Assembly (NCBI GenBank): GCA_902786665.1
Contig: CADADN010000001.1
Span: 1-64,000, forward strand
Direction: 5' to 3'
Length of the DNA stretch: 64,000 nucleotides
Origin: an uncultured Prevotellaceae bacterium
GTDB taxonomy: Bacteria > Bacteroidota > Bacteroidia > Bacteroidales > Bacteroidaceae
Position 1 is the stretch's first letter. Every line of letters starts with the position of its first letter. Shown here piece after piece: positions 15,508 through 24,886 of the stretch. The translations under genes and the position numbers were made by a program. The notes beneath the pieces are model-generated. The model was not told the origin of the DNA. It did not search any database and worked only from the letters and a program-made list of their open reading frames with translations.

Positions 15508-16404
15508 TTATTTCCTTAAAGAGGAAAAAAAGCCAAGTCGATATACTTTGAACAAGAAAAGTGACGGCTTTGCTGACAGAAGATGTCGCCTGATGCATTT
15601 GCCAAACAGGGCGTGGACGACTCTGGGCAATCCCATGATATGCCATTGCTCCAGCCGATCGCTGATGGCCAACAGACGAGAGTAGCCCCTTAACTCGTCG
15701 CTGAACTCATGCAACGTGCACAGTCCTTCCTCGGTTTTCTCAACAAATCGCTGGTTGCTCTCGAATCGGTTGAAACCAACAGGGTTGTCAATGTGGAATA
15801 TCTCGATGCCTTCGGCCTTGAGCTGTTTGCCAAACAGCACATCCTCATAGCCATAGCGCTTGAAACGCTCGTCGAGAGGGTGGGCCAGCATGATGTCACG
15901 GTGAATCATGAAATTCGAGGTGTGGAAATTGGAATAGGGTGATGCTGTACGGCTGCCGACGTCCTGAGCCCCGATGCATGACAGTTCATACTTGTAGCGT
16001 AGGTTGTCCTTCGGCGACTGGGCTGCGGTGATGGCATAGCCGCCGTATACCAAAGGATGGGTGCGGTGCGACAGGTAACTGTCGATATAGTCTTCGCGGA
16101 TCACCGACATATGGCTGTCGATAAACAGAAGGAGTTCGTAACGGGCCTGTCGCGCAAGGAAGTTCCTGATGGCAGAACGGCCTTCGTTTTGCTCTCGGCG
16201 AAGATACTTGCAGTGAGCATGGCTGTCAATGACATGGTTGGCTTCAACGACTTCCTGTCTGGTCGACCCGTCATCGGCCACAAGCACCTCGTAAGTGAGA
16301 TGTGGCAAACTTCCGGCTTGACGGCAAAGCGCATCAACAAGTTCCACACATATGTCATTATATGTGGGGATGAGAATACTGAGTCGAACGTTTCCCGTAT
16401 CCAT
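15508..16404 (-). CDS. Family 2 glycosyltransferase
   Basis: A 298-residue GT-A fold enzyme. The N-terminus has RLSILIPTYNDICVELVDAL and YEVLVADDGSTRQEV, and the sugar-nucleotide site is LLFIDSHMSV (an Asp-Ser-His variant of the usual DxD). A later RYGYEDVLFGKQLKAEG stretch carries the ED acceptor/base motif. It adds a sugar to a lipid-linked or surface acceptor; the sugar is unknown. I chose the ATG at 16404. A -7 box is at 16480-16487. It is separated from the glycan genes at 19-25 kb by a protease gene and rpsP. Confidence 0.85.
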   Translation of the reverse strand: MDTGNVRLSILIPTYNDICVELVDALCRQAGSLPHLTYEVLVADDGSTRQEVVEANHVIDSHAHCKYLRREQNEGRSAIRNFLARQARYELLLFIDSHMSVIREDYIDSYLSHRTHPLVYGGYAITAAQSPKDNLRYKYELSCIGAQDVGSRTASPYSNFHTSNFMIHRDIMLAHPLDERFKRYGYEDVLFGKQLKAEGIEIFHIDNPVGFNRFESNQRFVEKTEEGLCTLHEFSDELRGYSRLLAISDRLEQWHIMGLPRVVHALFGKCIRRHLLSAKPSLFLFKVYRLGFFSSLRK

Positions 16405-16479
16405 GGTCTTGGTTGGTGATGATGGGTTTGAGGCATGGAATACATGCCTGATTCGGCAAAAATGTCGGTATGCGCAATG

Positions 16480-16487
16480 CAAAAATA
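16480..16487 (-). promoter_or_regulatory. -7 box for the glycosyltransferase gene
   Basis: Minus-strand TATTTTTG about 75 bases before the start at 16404. There is no clear -33 element. Confidence 0.4.
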
Positions 16488-16528
16488 ACGATTTCACATT
16501 TGTTATTAAAGATTTATCGCATGGTTTT

Positions 16529-16559
16529 TTTGAAAATTGTTCTTTTTGGAGTATTTTTG
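16529..16559 (+). promoter_or_regulatory. Consensus promoter for the M6 metalloprotease gene
   Basis: TTTG (16529-16532), 19 bases, TATTTTTG (16552-16559). It implies an unusually long leader of about 140 bases before the ATG at 16704, in which I see no clear riboswitch. Confidence 0.65.
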
Positions 16560-16703
16560 CAAAAAAAATAGAATATTTGTGTGCACTGCGCATAGAAACC
16601 AGACTGCAGGATGGGCTTCCTCCCAAAGATGCGACAGGTTCTTCGTAGTTCACTTTAAGAATGTATATTAGTAACCAACTCTGCAAACAGAAACAGATTT
16701 CCA

Positions 16704-18530
16704 ATGATGAAAAGAAAGATCATTCTCGCTATTATGGTCTGTGTGGCAACCTTGTCGTTTGCCGTGCCCGCCAAAAAGGAATGGCGTACGTTCAAGCAGG
16801 CTGATGGCACTTCTATCGAGCTAATGCTTGTGGGCGACGAGAATCTGCACTATTACCTTACTCGCGACAACGTGCCGGTGGTTAGTGATGCCAACGACAA
16901 GTTTTGCTACGCCAAGGCTGCTGGCTTTACCATCATGTCGACCGGTGTGATGGCTCATGAGGAACAGCTTCGTGACGCCACTGAGAAGACATTCATCTCC
17001 ACCGTCGCTGATATGGAGAGCGTGCGGCCTTACAAGACGATAAAGGGCGTGAGAGGGGTTAAAGCAGCTAAAAGAGCAAATGGCGTAAATGGCATTCAGA
17101 AGTTAGGAGAAGACGACCATCCCCAATATCTTGGTAAGAAAAAAGGATTGATAATCCTTGCCAATTTCAGTGATAAGAAGTTTTATGATTACACTGAAGA
17201 CGACAAGGGATTTCTCACTTGGGTGAGATACGATGCTATGGCCAACGAAGAGGGCTACACCAACGATGTTGGCGCCATCGGCAGTGTGCGCGATTATTAC
17301 CACGACCAGAGTTATGGCAAGTTCGACCTCACCTTTGATGTCGTGGGACCTGTCAACCTCGACAAATCTTACTCCTATTACGGCAAGAATTTCAGTGGCG
17401 ATGACTTGAATGCTCCTGAGATGATTGTGGAGTGCTGCAAGGCTGTCGACGATGAGGTGGATTTCACCGAGTACGACTGGGATGACGATGGCGTGGTGGA
17501 AGAGGTTTTCGTGCTCTATGCAGGATATGGTGAGGCTACCAATGGCGGTGCTGAAACAATCTGGCCGCACATGTGGGGGCTGTCATCGGCAAGCGCATTC
17601 AACGACAATGTGCCTGCAGAGTTCGAGCTCGACGGTGTGCTTATTGACGTTTATGCCTGTAGTAATGAACTTTATGGTTCTTATGGTAGGACTGAGATGG
17701 GAATTGGCGTGATTTGTCACGAATTCTCTCATTGCCTGGGTTTGCCCGATTTGTACGACACCAGTTACCATGGCAATTTCGGCATGGGTTCATGGGACAT
17801 CCTCGACGACGGCAGTTATAATGGTCCTAACGGATTGGGATGGGTACCAGCCGGATACAGCAGTTACGAGCGCAATTATGCCGGTTGGCTGAAATACACC
17901 GAACTGAAGAACAACCGTAGGATTATCAACCAGAAACCACTTACCTCTCGAGGCAACGGATATGTGATTTACAACGACAGTTGCCAGACGGAGTATTACT
18001 TGCTTGAGAACAGGGCGCAGGATAGTTGGGACGCTTTCCTTCCAGGTGAAGGTCTGCTTATTATTCACGTGGACTACGACCCTGACATTTGGTACAACAA
18101 TACCGTGAACACCACCGGCGCGTACAACGACCATCAGCGGCTTACGTTGTTCCATGCCAGCAATTCCAACCGTGGTGGGAACGAAGCCTATCCTTATAAT
18201 GGCAATGATAGCCTGACCGACAATTCTACTCCCGCTGCCAAATTGTACAATCCCAATATCGACGGCTCGTATCTGATGCACAAACCCATCACCCAGATCA
18301 CCCGCAACGAGGAGACAGGATTCATCTCTTTCCTCTTCAAGAATGAGAACAATGGTACGGTCGGCATCGAGGATGCCATCATCAGTGGTGATGAAGTGGT
18401 GGATGTATACCGCCTCGATGGCGTTAGGGTCATGTCCAACACCTCGGCAGCCAATGTCTTCGGACTGCGTCCTGGAACGTATGTGATGAAGAATAGCCAG
18501 GGACACTCCAAAAAAATTGTAATCAAGTGA
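16704..18530 (+). CDS. Secreted M6-family metalloprotease with C-terminal sorting tail
   Basis: A 608-residue protein. A signal peptide (residues 1 to about 21) and a propeptide-like region (about 25-130) precede the M6 (immune inhibitor A-like) domain. The zinc site is H339-E340-F-S-H343 in ICHEFSHCLGLPDLYD, followed by the NFGMGSWDILDDG Met-turn region. The last 65 residues (VYRLDGVRV followed by LRPGTYVMKNSQGHSKKIVIK-type sequence) resemble the short type IX secretion sorting tails of Bacteroidota. It is therefore likely exported and attached or released at the cell surface, where it would degrade host or dietary protein. A consensus promoter and a terminator make it a single-gene unit. 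Confidence 0.85.
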   Translation: MMKRKIILAIMVCVATLSFAVPAKKEWRTFKQADGTSIELMLVGDENLHYYLTRDNVPVVSDANDKFCYAKAAGFTIMSTGVMAHEEQLRDATEKTFISTVADMESVRPYKTIKGVRGVKAAKRANGVNGIQKLGEDDHPQYLGKKKGLIILANFSDKKFYDYTEDDKGFLTWVRYDAMANEEGYTNDVGAIGSVRDYYHDQSYGKFDLTFDVVGPVNLDKSYSYYGKNFSGDDLNAPEMIVECCKAVDDEVDFTEYDWDDDGVVEEVFVLYAGYGEATNGGAETIWPHMWGLSSASAFNDNVPAEFELDGVLIDVYACSNELYGSYGRTEMGIGVICHEFSHCLGLPDLYDTSYHGNFGMGSWDILDDGSYNGPNGLGWVPAGYSSYERNYAGWLKYTELKNNRRIINQKPLTSRGNGYVIYNDSCQTEYYLLENRAQDSWDAFLPGEGLLIIHVDYDPDIWYNNTVNTTGAYNDHQRLTLFHASNSNRGGNEAYPYNGNDSLTDNSTPAAKLYNPNIDGSYLMHKPITQITRNEETGFISFLFKNENNGTVGIEDAIISGDEVVDVYRLDGVRVMSNTSAANVFGLRPGTYVMKNSQGHSKKIVIK

Positions 18531-18573
18531 TACCCTATAGGATAAAACATTAATAATTGTTAATCAATAGCTT

Positions 18574-18610
18574 AAAATTCACGGGACAGGGTAATGTCTC
18601 GTGAATTTTT
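18574..18610 (+). terminator. Terminator after the M6 metalloprotease gene
   Basis: Arms AAAATTCACGGGAC (18574-18587) and GTCTCGTGAATTTT (18596-18609) with one G-U pair and an 8-base loop, followed by T residues. Confidence 0.8.
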
Positions 18611-18612
18611 TG

Positions 18613-18620
18613 TAATTTTG
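18613..18620 (+). promoter_or_regulatory. -7 box for rpsP
   Basis: TAATTTTG immediately after the preceding terminator and 54 bases before the rpsP start. The -33 region lies inside the terminator stem and is not a good match. Confidence 0.45.
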
Positions 18621-18673
18621 CGCCGCTTTTACGAGTTATTAGCATTTAATTCAAACCCAAAACAAATTTTTAA

Positions 18674-19204
18674 ATGGCAACAAAAATCAGATTGCAGCGT
18701 CGTGGACGCAAAGGATATGCTTTCTATAGCATAGTCGTCGCTGATGCAAGAGCACCACGAGATGGTAAGTTTATTGAGAAAGTGGGTACCTACAACCCCA
18801 ACACCAATCCCTCAACAGTGGATTTGAATTTCGACCGCGCCCTCTACTGGGTAGAAGTTGGCGCACAACCCACCGACACCGTTCGCAGCATCCTTCGTCA
18901 TGAGGGTGTGTATATGATGAAGCACCTTCGTGGTGGCATCAAGAAAGGTGCTTTCGATGAGGCTGAGGCACAGAAGAAATTCGATGTTTGGAAGGATGCC
19001 AAGGTAAAGGGCGACGAGAATGTTCGCGCCAAGGATGCCAAGGCCAAGAAAGATGCTTACGAGAAGAACCTCAAGGCAGAGAAGGCCGTCAATGAGGCTA
19101 TCGCCAAGAAGGTGGCCGAGAAGAAGGCTGCCGAGGCTGCTGCCAAAGCCGAGGCTGAGGCTGCTGCCGAGGCTCCCGCTGAGGAGACTCCCGCAGAGGC
19201 TTAA
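18674..19204 (+). CDS. rpsP: 30S ribosomal protein S16 with a long C-terminal extension
   Basis: A 176-residue protein. Residues 1 to about 85 are the S16 core ([28 protein letters not shown], then [14 protein letters not shown]). The remaining 90 residues are Ala/Lys/Glu-rich ([20 protein letters not shown] and similar). S16 is a primary 30S assembly protein. The extension makes it about twice the E. coli length, as is common in Bacteroidota, and is probably helical and surface exposed. It stands alone with its own -7 box and terminator; the usual partners rimM and trmD are not next to it. Confidence 0.95.
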   Translation: MATKIRLQRRGRKGYAFYSIVVADARAPRDGKFIEKVGTYNPNTNPSTVDLNFDRALYWVEVGAQPTDTVRSILRHEGVYMMKHLRGGIKKGAFDEAEAQKKFDVWKDAKVKGDENVRAKDAKAKKDAYEKNLKAEKAVNEAIAKKVAEKKAAEAAAKAEAEAAAEAPAEETPAEA

Positions 19205-19224
19205 TCATTTCAGACAAAAAAAAT

Positions 19225-19262
19225 ATAGGAAGACGCCCGTTGGATGTCTTCCTATTTTTTTT
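19225..19262 (+). terminator. Terminator of rpsP
   Basis: ATAGGAAGAC (19225-19234) pairs with GTCTTCCTAT (19246-19255), followed by a run of T. It lies between rpsP and a converging glycosyltransferase gene. Confidence 0.85.
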
Positions 19263-19265
19263 GCT

Positions 19266-20378
19266 TCAATGCGAGATGGATGCTTGGAGTGAAGTGTAGA
19301 ACTTCGCGTACCGACGGGCCACATCCACATATTCATGATGCCGTCGAATGTATTCCACGCTTTCTGCCTTCAGTTGGTTGATGCTGTCAGGATGTCGCAC
19401 CAGATCCTCGAGCTCATTTACCACGCTCTCCCTTGATGGCTCTACATTGAGAATGGGGCGTAACTCTTGCTCACCCAGGATGTCATAGTTCTCGGGCTCT
19501 CCTCCTCCAATACAGATGATGCCTTTCGACATGGCCAACAAAGAATTCATCGAAGGGGTGTAACTGTAGAGCTGGTCGAGCATGACGTCGGAGCCGTTCA
19601 GTTGCTCCTGGTATTTTTTGAAGGGAAGCGACTCGGCGACAACCAATTCAACCTCTTCAGGGTGACGCCCAGCCACCTCTTGGGCAGCGGAAAGCATGAT
19701 GTCTGTTCCTTTGTATTCACTGCGGGTCTTGTTGATGCCGATGAAAACACGGATTTTCTCACCGGCTTGATGGGGATGGATGGAAGCCGGCGGGATTTCC
19801 ATGGGGTAGGGGATGAATGTGGTCTTCGTTGGGAAAAGTGGATGGTAGCACACCCAGTACTCATATAGGCCCGCCACAATACCGTCGCATTGCCGGGCGA
19901 TGTGCTTGTTCAGCCGTTCTTTGGCCGTACCCAGCCAATCGGCACGCTCACGCAGGGCATCCTCGTTGTTTCGTAGTGTGCTTCCAATATTGAAGTCGCT
20001 ATATCTCAAAGGTTTTTTTTCCACGCAGGTGTTTACCCAATACCAGTCCATGCCATAGGCACCAAGAATGATGCGCTTGTTGTGTTGGCGCAGGTAGTTG
20101 AACACAAAGAAAAGCCGCTCGGCACGCAACTCAAGAAACATGGGGTTGATCAGTTGCACCACATCATAGCCTTGCCAGCGGGGCAGGAGGGCGAGAACCT
20201 TGGCATAAAGCGACAGTCCTCCGAGTTTTCCCGGCCGGCGGCTCAGGTCCACGTCACGGGCGTAGTCTTTCCAGAAATCACCATTTGATGCAACGGTCAC
20301 TTCATGTCCCAAACAGCGCAGTCCCTTTGCCAGGGTGGCATGCACGTTGCTGTATTCGCCCAATAACAAGATTCTCAT
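19266..20378 (-). CDS. Glycosyltransferase, GT-B (family 4-like)
   Basis: A 370-residue protein with a GT-B layout. The N-terminal domain starts RILLLGEYSNVHATLAKGL with the GHEVTVAS strand. The C-terminal donor domain has IRVFIGINKTRSEYKGTDI and LDQLYSYTPSMNSLLAMSKG, and the donor-binding Glu lies in the CIGGGEPENYDI region. It would transfer a sugar from a nucleotide donor in the cytoplasm. It is the last of three consecutive minus-strand glycosyltransferase genes; the next gene upstream ends 3 bases before its start. Acceptor and sugar are unknown. Confidence 0.8.
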   Translation of the reverse strand: MRILLLGEYSNVHATLAKGLRCLGHEVTVASNGDFWKDYARDVDLSRRPGKLGGLSLYAKVLALLPRWQGYDVVQLINPMFLELRAERLFFVFNYLRQHNKRIILGAYGMDWYWVNTCVEKKPLRYSDFNIGSTLRNNEDALRERADWLGTAKERLNKHIARQCDGIVAGLYEYWVCYHPLFPTKTTFIPYPMEIPPASIHPHQAGEKIRVFIGINKTRSEYKGTDIMLSAAQEVAGRHPEEVELVVAESLPFKKYQEQLNGSDVMLDQLYSYTPSMNSLLAMSKGIICIGGGEPENYDILGEQELRPILNVEPSRESVVNELEDLVRHPDSINQLKAESVEYIRRHHEYVDVARRYAKFYTSLQASISH

Positions 20379-20381
20379 AGG

Positions 20382-21353
20382 CTATCTGAGTAGGATGCAG
20401 AGCATGCGGCGTCCTTGACGCGTGCTGCTCAGCCTGCGAAACCATTTGTATTTTTGTGTGTAGTCTTTGTCGGGCAGGGGGAAAAGGCCCTTCTCGGTCA
20501 GTTCGGCGATGCAGCGCTCCAGGTATCTGCCGTTGTGGGTCAGGGTAATGATGTTGTAGATATAGTCCATCGTGAGTTGGTCGATACGGCGTTGCAGTGC
20601 CTCACGGTCGGCTGTGGGCAGCGTGTCGGCCATTTCGGTCAGGCGGTAGAGCACGCCACGTGTGTCGGAGAGTCGTTGCAAGACCCACTTCTTGTTGTCC
20701 TCATGGGTGATTGAGCCCTTTCTGTTGCGATAGAAATAAGCCATGGCTTTCGTGGCATATACGTTCTCGGCACGAAGGAAGAGTTGAGGGGTGAATTCCT
20801 CGTCTTCATGCAGAATGCCCGCTTTGAAGCGGAGGTTGACAAGTGTCTGCTTGCGGAAGATATAGCCGCAGGCAGATGCCCTGAGGTTATTCTTTCGCAT
20901 GTATTCCGAACCCTCCATCGGTCCTTCGAATTCCTTTGGCACCTCGTGTTCTTCTTTGTCGGAAAGATGAAACGTGACGATGTCGGGATGATTGGAGCGT
21001 ACCAAATCGAGGCAATGCTCGTAGACAATGGTGTTGAGCCTGTCGTCGCCGTCTACAAACTGGATGTATTCTCCGCAGCATGCCTCTATGCCCAGGTTTC
21101 GCGACATGCTCAGTCCGCGGTTGGGCTGCCTAATATAAATAATGTGTTCGGCCAGGTCTTTCAACTCATCCATCGGCGAGGTGTGTGAGCCGTCGTCGAT
21201 GACGATGATCTCGCGTTCCTCGCTGTTCAAGGACAGGGCGAGGATACTCTCAAGGCATTCGTGCAGGAGCCTGGGGGATAGGTTATAGTAGGTTACGATG
21301 AAACTGACGAGCGGCTGTTTCACTACGGGCGAAGAAGTCGGGTAAGTCGGCAT
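20382..21353 (-). CDS. Family 2 glycosyltransferase
   Basis: A 323-residue GT-A enzyme. It has LVSFIVTYYNLSPRLLHECL, REIIVIDDGSHTSPM, GLSMSRNLGIEACCGEYIQF and the sugar-nucleotide site VDGDDRL. The C-terminal half is helical and basic, typical of surface-glycan transferases. The only ATG giving the full N-terminus (21353) lies 31 bases inside the end of the upstream glycosyltransferase gene, so the two overlap and are probably translated in a coupled way. It precedes the GT-B gene by 3 bases. Confidence 0.85.
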   Translation of the reverse strand: MPTYPTSSPVVKQPLVSFIVTYYNLSPRLLHECLESILALSLNSEEREIIVIDDGSHTSPMDELKDLAEHIIYIRQPNRGLSMSRNLGIEACCGEYIQFVDGDDRLNTIVYEHCLDLVRSNHPDIVTFHLSDKEEHEVPKEFEGPMEGSEYMRKNNLRASACGYIFRKQTLVNLRFKAGILHEDEEFTPQLFLRAENVYATKAMAYFYRNRKGSITHEDNKKWVLQRLSDTRGVLYRLTEMADTLPTADREALQRRIDQLTMDYIYNIITLTHNGRYLERCIAELTEKGLFPLPDKDYTQKYKWFRRLSSTRQGRRMLCILLR

Positions 21354-22237
21354 AGGTTCTTGATTCCAATTATTTTAAGTAGTCTGAGTTTTAAACGGCT
21401 TTTCCACGGTAGCCCTAGGCGGCGAATTGCCGAGGAAGTGATGTGTGGCACCGGAAGTATGGGGGCCTTACGGGTGGCCTTGTACACATCCAGTTGGATG
21501 TTGAGCACATGGGCATAGTATTCCGACAGTTCTTCTGTCATTCCAAGGGCTTCGAGTTGGCGAATGTGTGTCTCCAGCAGAGACGATAAGCCGTCGCCAG
21601 GATGGTTGGTGATGCCGTCGGGATTGGAGGTATAGTAATAGATTCCCTCTTCGGTGGTGGCTACCACATGGGCATTCTTGAGCAGAAGGGGAAGGGTATA
21701 GGCATCCTCGAACAATTGGCCATCAGGAAAACTCACGGCATCGAAAAGTCGTCGCACGAAAATCTTGTTCCATACATAGGCGTGTTGGTAGGCTTTCCCG
21801 TCTACCCAGTAGGAACTCATGTCGTTGTAGGTCTTCACGCCGAATTTCAGAAGCCGTTGCTCGGGTGAGCCGTGATGCCACAGCACGGGATACTCAAGGA
21901 TGTCGTAGTCGGGATAGGCCTCGAGCTTGGTCATCAGGATGCTGAGGGTGTTCTCGCCAATGAAATCGTCGCTGTCGATGAACGTGACATACTCACCACG
22001 CGAGATGGCGAGACCGGCATTCCTCGCCGACGACAATCCCTTGTTCGCTTGGTGTATCACACGGATACGGTTGTCGGCAAGGGCAAAATCGTCGCACATC
22101 TTGGCACTTCCGTCGGTCGAGCCGTCGTCTACCAGTATCATCTCATAGTCGCTGAATGATTGGTTCAGCACACTCTCCACACAGCGTGTGAGGGTATACT
22201 TCACCTGGTAAACGGGGATGACTATGCTCAGTTTCAT
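21323..22237 (-). CDS. Family 2 glycosyltransferase
   Basis: A 304-residue GT-A enzyme: KLSIVIPVYQVKYTLTRCVE, YEMILVDDGSTDGSAKMCDD, GLSSARNAGLAISRGEYVTF and a FIDSDDF donor-metal motif. This is the first gene of the three-gene minus-strand glycosyltransferase unit. The start is 112 bases from the divergent flippase gene, and the shared upstream region contains a 26-bp perfect palindrome. The sugar transferred is unknown. Confidence 0.88.
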   Translation of the reverse strand: MKLSIVIPVYQVKYTLTRCVESVLNQSFSDYEMILVDDGSTDGSAKMCDDFALADNRIRVIHQANKGLSSARNAGLAISRGEYVTFIDSDDFIGENTLSILMTKLEAYPDYDILEYPVLWHHGSPEQRLLKFGVKTYNDMSSYWVDGKAYQHAYVWNKIFVRRLFDAVSFPDGQLFEDAYTLPLLLKNAHVVATTEEGIYYYTSNPDGITNHPGDGLSSLLETHIRQLEALGMTEELSEYYAHVLNIQLDVYKATRKAPILPVPHITSSAIRRLGLPWKSRLKLRLLKIIGIKNLCRLTRLLRP

Positions 22238-22312
22238 TCTGCGAAGATACTACAATCGGGATAATTGGCAAAATAAAACGAATAAAAATTCTTGTACCAT
22301 CGAAAAAAGGCA

Positions 22313-22338
22313 ATAAAACGGCAAATTTGCCGTTTTAT
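22313..22338. repeat. 26-bp perfect palindrome upstream of the flippase gene
   Basis: Each 13-base half reads ATAAAACGGCAAA on its own strand, so the whole is perfectly self-complementary with no loop. It ends 11 bases before the flippase ATG at 22349, between divergent glycan genes. It is not followed by a T-run, so it looks more like an operator for a dimeric regulator, or an RNA hairpin over the start region, than a terminator. Confidence 0.7.
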
Positions 22339-22348
22339 AGTTGAAACG

Positions 22349-23845
22349 ATGAAAAAGACAAACCATTCCGATAGTTATTCACATGTGCTGAAATACACCG
22401 GTCTCTTTGGTGGTGTGCAAGGAATAAACATCCTGGTGGGCATCGTGCGCAACAAACTCGTGGCCACGATTCTTGGACCTGCCGGAATGGGTTTGATTTC
22501 GCTTTTCAACTCCACGATCAATCTGCTCTCCAATGCCACCAACCTGGGCATTTCCATGAGTGCGGTGAAAAACATCTCCGAGGCTTGGGACAGGGGTGAC
22601 AAGACAGCACTGAACCGGATTGTGTCGATGGTTCGTGCTTGGAGCCTGCTCACCGCTTTGGCCGGATTCCTCTTGTGCATCGTGCTCAGTCATTTGCTCA
22701 GCAAATGGACGTTTGGTTGGGGAAACCACACCCTGCACTTTGTGCTGCTGTCGCCCATCGTGGCGATGATGGCCATAACGGGTGGCGAGATGGCTATCCT
22801 CAAAGGTGTGAGGCAACTCAGGCAAATCGCCTCAATCTCCGTCTATAATGTGGTGGCGGCCCTTTTCACATCTATCCCGCTGTATTACTATTTCGGAGAA
22901 GCCGGCATCGTTCCTTCGCTTGTCATTATGGCTGCCACTCAGATGGCCCTCACCCTATGGTGCTCGTATCGGCTTTTCCCGCTCAAGGTGAGAATGCGCT
23001 CCGATTCCTTGGCCGAGGGTATGGGGATGGTCAGACTTGGCATTGCATTCGTCATGGCCGGTATCCTGGGCAGTGGTGCGGAGTTCCTCATCAGGTCTTT
23101 TCTCAGCTATACCTCATCACTGGAGACGGTGGGACTCTACAGCGCCGGATATATGATGACGATGACCTATGCGGGAATGGTGTTCTCGGCAATGGAGACA
23201 GACTTCTTTCCCAGGCTTTCTGCGTGTCACCATCTGACGACCTCGGCCAATACCGTGGTCAATAGGCAGATCGAGGTGTCACTTCTGCTTGTGGCTCCGA
23301 TGCTGGTATTCTTTACCATCTTGCTGCCCATCCTCCTGCCACTTCTTTACAGTGGAAAGTTCACCGCCGTAATCGGGATGATGCAGGTCACGGTCTTTGC
23401 CATGTATTTCAGGGCCATCAAATTGCCGATGGCTTATATGCCCCTGGCCAAAGGCGACTCCTGGTCATACCTGCTCCTTGAGGCCATCTACGATGTGGTG
23501 CTCGTGATAGCCGTTGTCTTGGCTTTCCGGAGATGGGGCTTGCTGGGATGTGGTATCGCCATTACAGGCGTGGGGATTCTCGATTTCCTGATCATTCTCT
23601 CCTATACCCATTTCAAATATGGTTTCAGGATGTCGTGTGCCGTGCGCACCTATGCCTTGATGCAACTTCCTTTCGGCATAATGGCTTATCTGCTGACTTT
23701 TGTAAAGAACCAGTGGGTCTATTGGCCTGTGGGACTCCTGTTGGGATGTGCCAGTCTTGCCGTGTCGGTCATGATCCTTAGGAAGAAGACCTCGTTATGG
23801 CAGTCGTTGAAACGAAAGCTGCTGGGGAGGGGCAAGCATGAGTAG
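22349..23845 (+). CDS. Wzx-type polysaccharide flippase
   Basis: A 498-residue membrane protein with about 12-14 hydrophobic segments. The start is typical of O-antigen translocases (SHVLKYTGLFGGVQGINILV, then RNKLVATILGPAGMGLISLF). It belongs to the MOP/polysaccharide-transport superfamily, which flips lipid-linked oligosaccharides across the inner membrane. The start at 22349 is favoured over an in-frame ATG at 22292 because the shorter form has the usual N-terminus. It overlaps the next glycosyltransferase gene by eight bases and diverges from three others. This suggests a surface-glycan (O-antigen or exopolysaccharide) locus, though no polymerase or ligase gene is in view. Confidence 0.87.
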   Translation: MKKTNHSDSYSHVLKYTGLFGGVQGINILVGIVRNKLVATILGPAGMGLISLFNSTINLLSNATNLGISMSAVKNISEAWDRGDKTALNRIVSMVRAWSLLTALAGFLLCIVLSHLLSKWTFGWGNHTLHFVLLSPIVAMMAITGGEMAILKGVRQLRQIASISVYNVVAALFTSIPLYYYFGEAGIVPSLVIMAATQMALTLWCSYRLFPLKVRMRSDSLAEGMGMVRLGIAFVMAGILGSGAEFLIRSFLSYTSSLETVGLYSAGYMMTMTYAGMVFSAMETDFFPRLSACHHLTTSANTVVNRQIEVSLLLVAPMLVFFTILLPILLPLLYSGKFTAVIGMMQVTVFAMYFRAIKLPMAYMPLAKGDSWSYLLLEAIYDVVLVIAVVLAFRRWGLLGCGIAITGVGILDFLIILSYTHFKYGFRMSCAVRTYALMQLPFGIMAYLLTFVKNQWVYWPVGLLLGCASLAVSVMILRKKTSLWQSLKRKLLGRGKHE

Positions 23846-24818
23846 GGTGGCTGTTCTTGTGGCGGCATACAATGCCGAGAAGTGGTTGCGGCAATGCCTC
23901 GACTCTTTGCTCCACCAGACGATGACCGATTGGATGGCTGTTTGTGCGGATGATGCCTCCATGGATTCCACCCCTCGGATTCTTGCTGAGTATGCCAGCC
24001 GCGATCCGCGCATCAGATTTGTAAGACTGCAGACCAACAGTGGCATCGCAAAGGCTAGGAATGCGGCATTGGCAGTGGCCGAAGGGGAGTTCGTGTGTAT
24101 GCTCGACAGTGACGACTGGATGGAGCCGGATGCATTGGAGCAGGCTCTCGAGGTGGTTGACTCACATCCCGAAACCGATACGGTCTTGTTTCAGGTGGAT
24201 GAGGTCTTTGACGACCATGTAAGGCGTTACCCGATGATTCCTTTTGATGTCTTGACGGGCGAGAGGGCTTTTGAGGAAAGTCTCACATGGAATATTCATG
24301 GGGTCTATATGGTGAGGTCGGAGATACACCGACGTTATCCTTACGACGAGACGGCCATCGCCTATAGCGACGAGAATATCACACGTGTTCATTATCTTCA
24401 TTCACGGGAAGTGAGGCAGTGTGATGGTGTCTACTGTTATAGGCAGCACAATGCCTCGATCACACACCGTGTCAGTGCGAGGAGATTCGACTACTTGCTG
24501 GCCAATGAAAGCATGATGCGACTGATAAGAGACGAGAATGTCGCACAACGTATTCTCGAGGCTTACGAGCGACTGCGATGGCTGAATCTGATGGATGTCT
24601 ACATGTTCTATTTCAAATTCAGGAAACAGCTCACCGTGGAAGAGAGAAAGGCGGGGGTAGCGACGATGAGACATACGTGGAAGAATATACAGACCAACAT
24701 GGTTCCTCTGAAGTTGCGGATGAAATTTGGATATATGCCATTGCGCCCGTTCTGGCCTTTGTTCGTTGCCCAGGAAGAGATCTATTTCACGCTCAGGAAG
24801 TGGATGGGCCGAATTTGA
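23838..24818 (+). CDS. Family 2 glycosyltransferase
   Basis: A 326-residue GT-A enzyme: RVAVLVAAYNAEKWLRQCLD, a WMAVCADDASMDSTPRILAE stretch, SGIAKARNAALAVAEGEFVC and a MLDSDDWM metal motif. The C-terminal 150 residues are basic and helical. Its start overlaps the flippase by 8 bases, so the two are cotranscribed and probably act in the same glycan pathway. Donor sugar is unknown. Confidence 0.87.
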   Translation: MSRVAVLVAAYNAEKWLRQCLDSLLHQTMTDWMAVCADDASMDSTPRILAEYASRDPRIRFVRLQTNSGIAKARNAALAVAEGEFVCMLDSDDWMEPDALEQALEVVDSHPETDTVLFQVDEVFDDHVRRYPMIPFDVLTGERAFEESLTWNIHGVYMVRSEIHRRYPYDETAIAYSDENITRVHYLHSREVRQCDGVYCYRQHNASITHRVSARRFDYLLANESMMRLIRDENVAQRILEAYERLRWLNLMDVYMFYFKFRKQLTVEERKAGVATMRHTWKNIQTNMVPLKLRMKFGYMPLRPFWPLFVAQEEIYFTLRKWMGRI

Positions 24819-24886
24819 GCGGCTATTTCAAAAAATACCGAAAATTATTTTCTCGGATTTTTTTAGGTTTGTCATGGAATTTTTTC

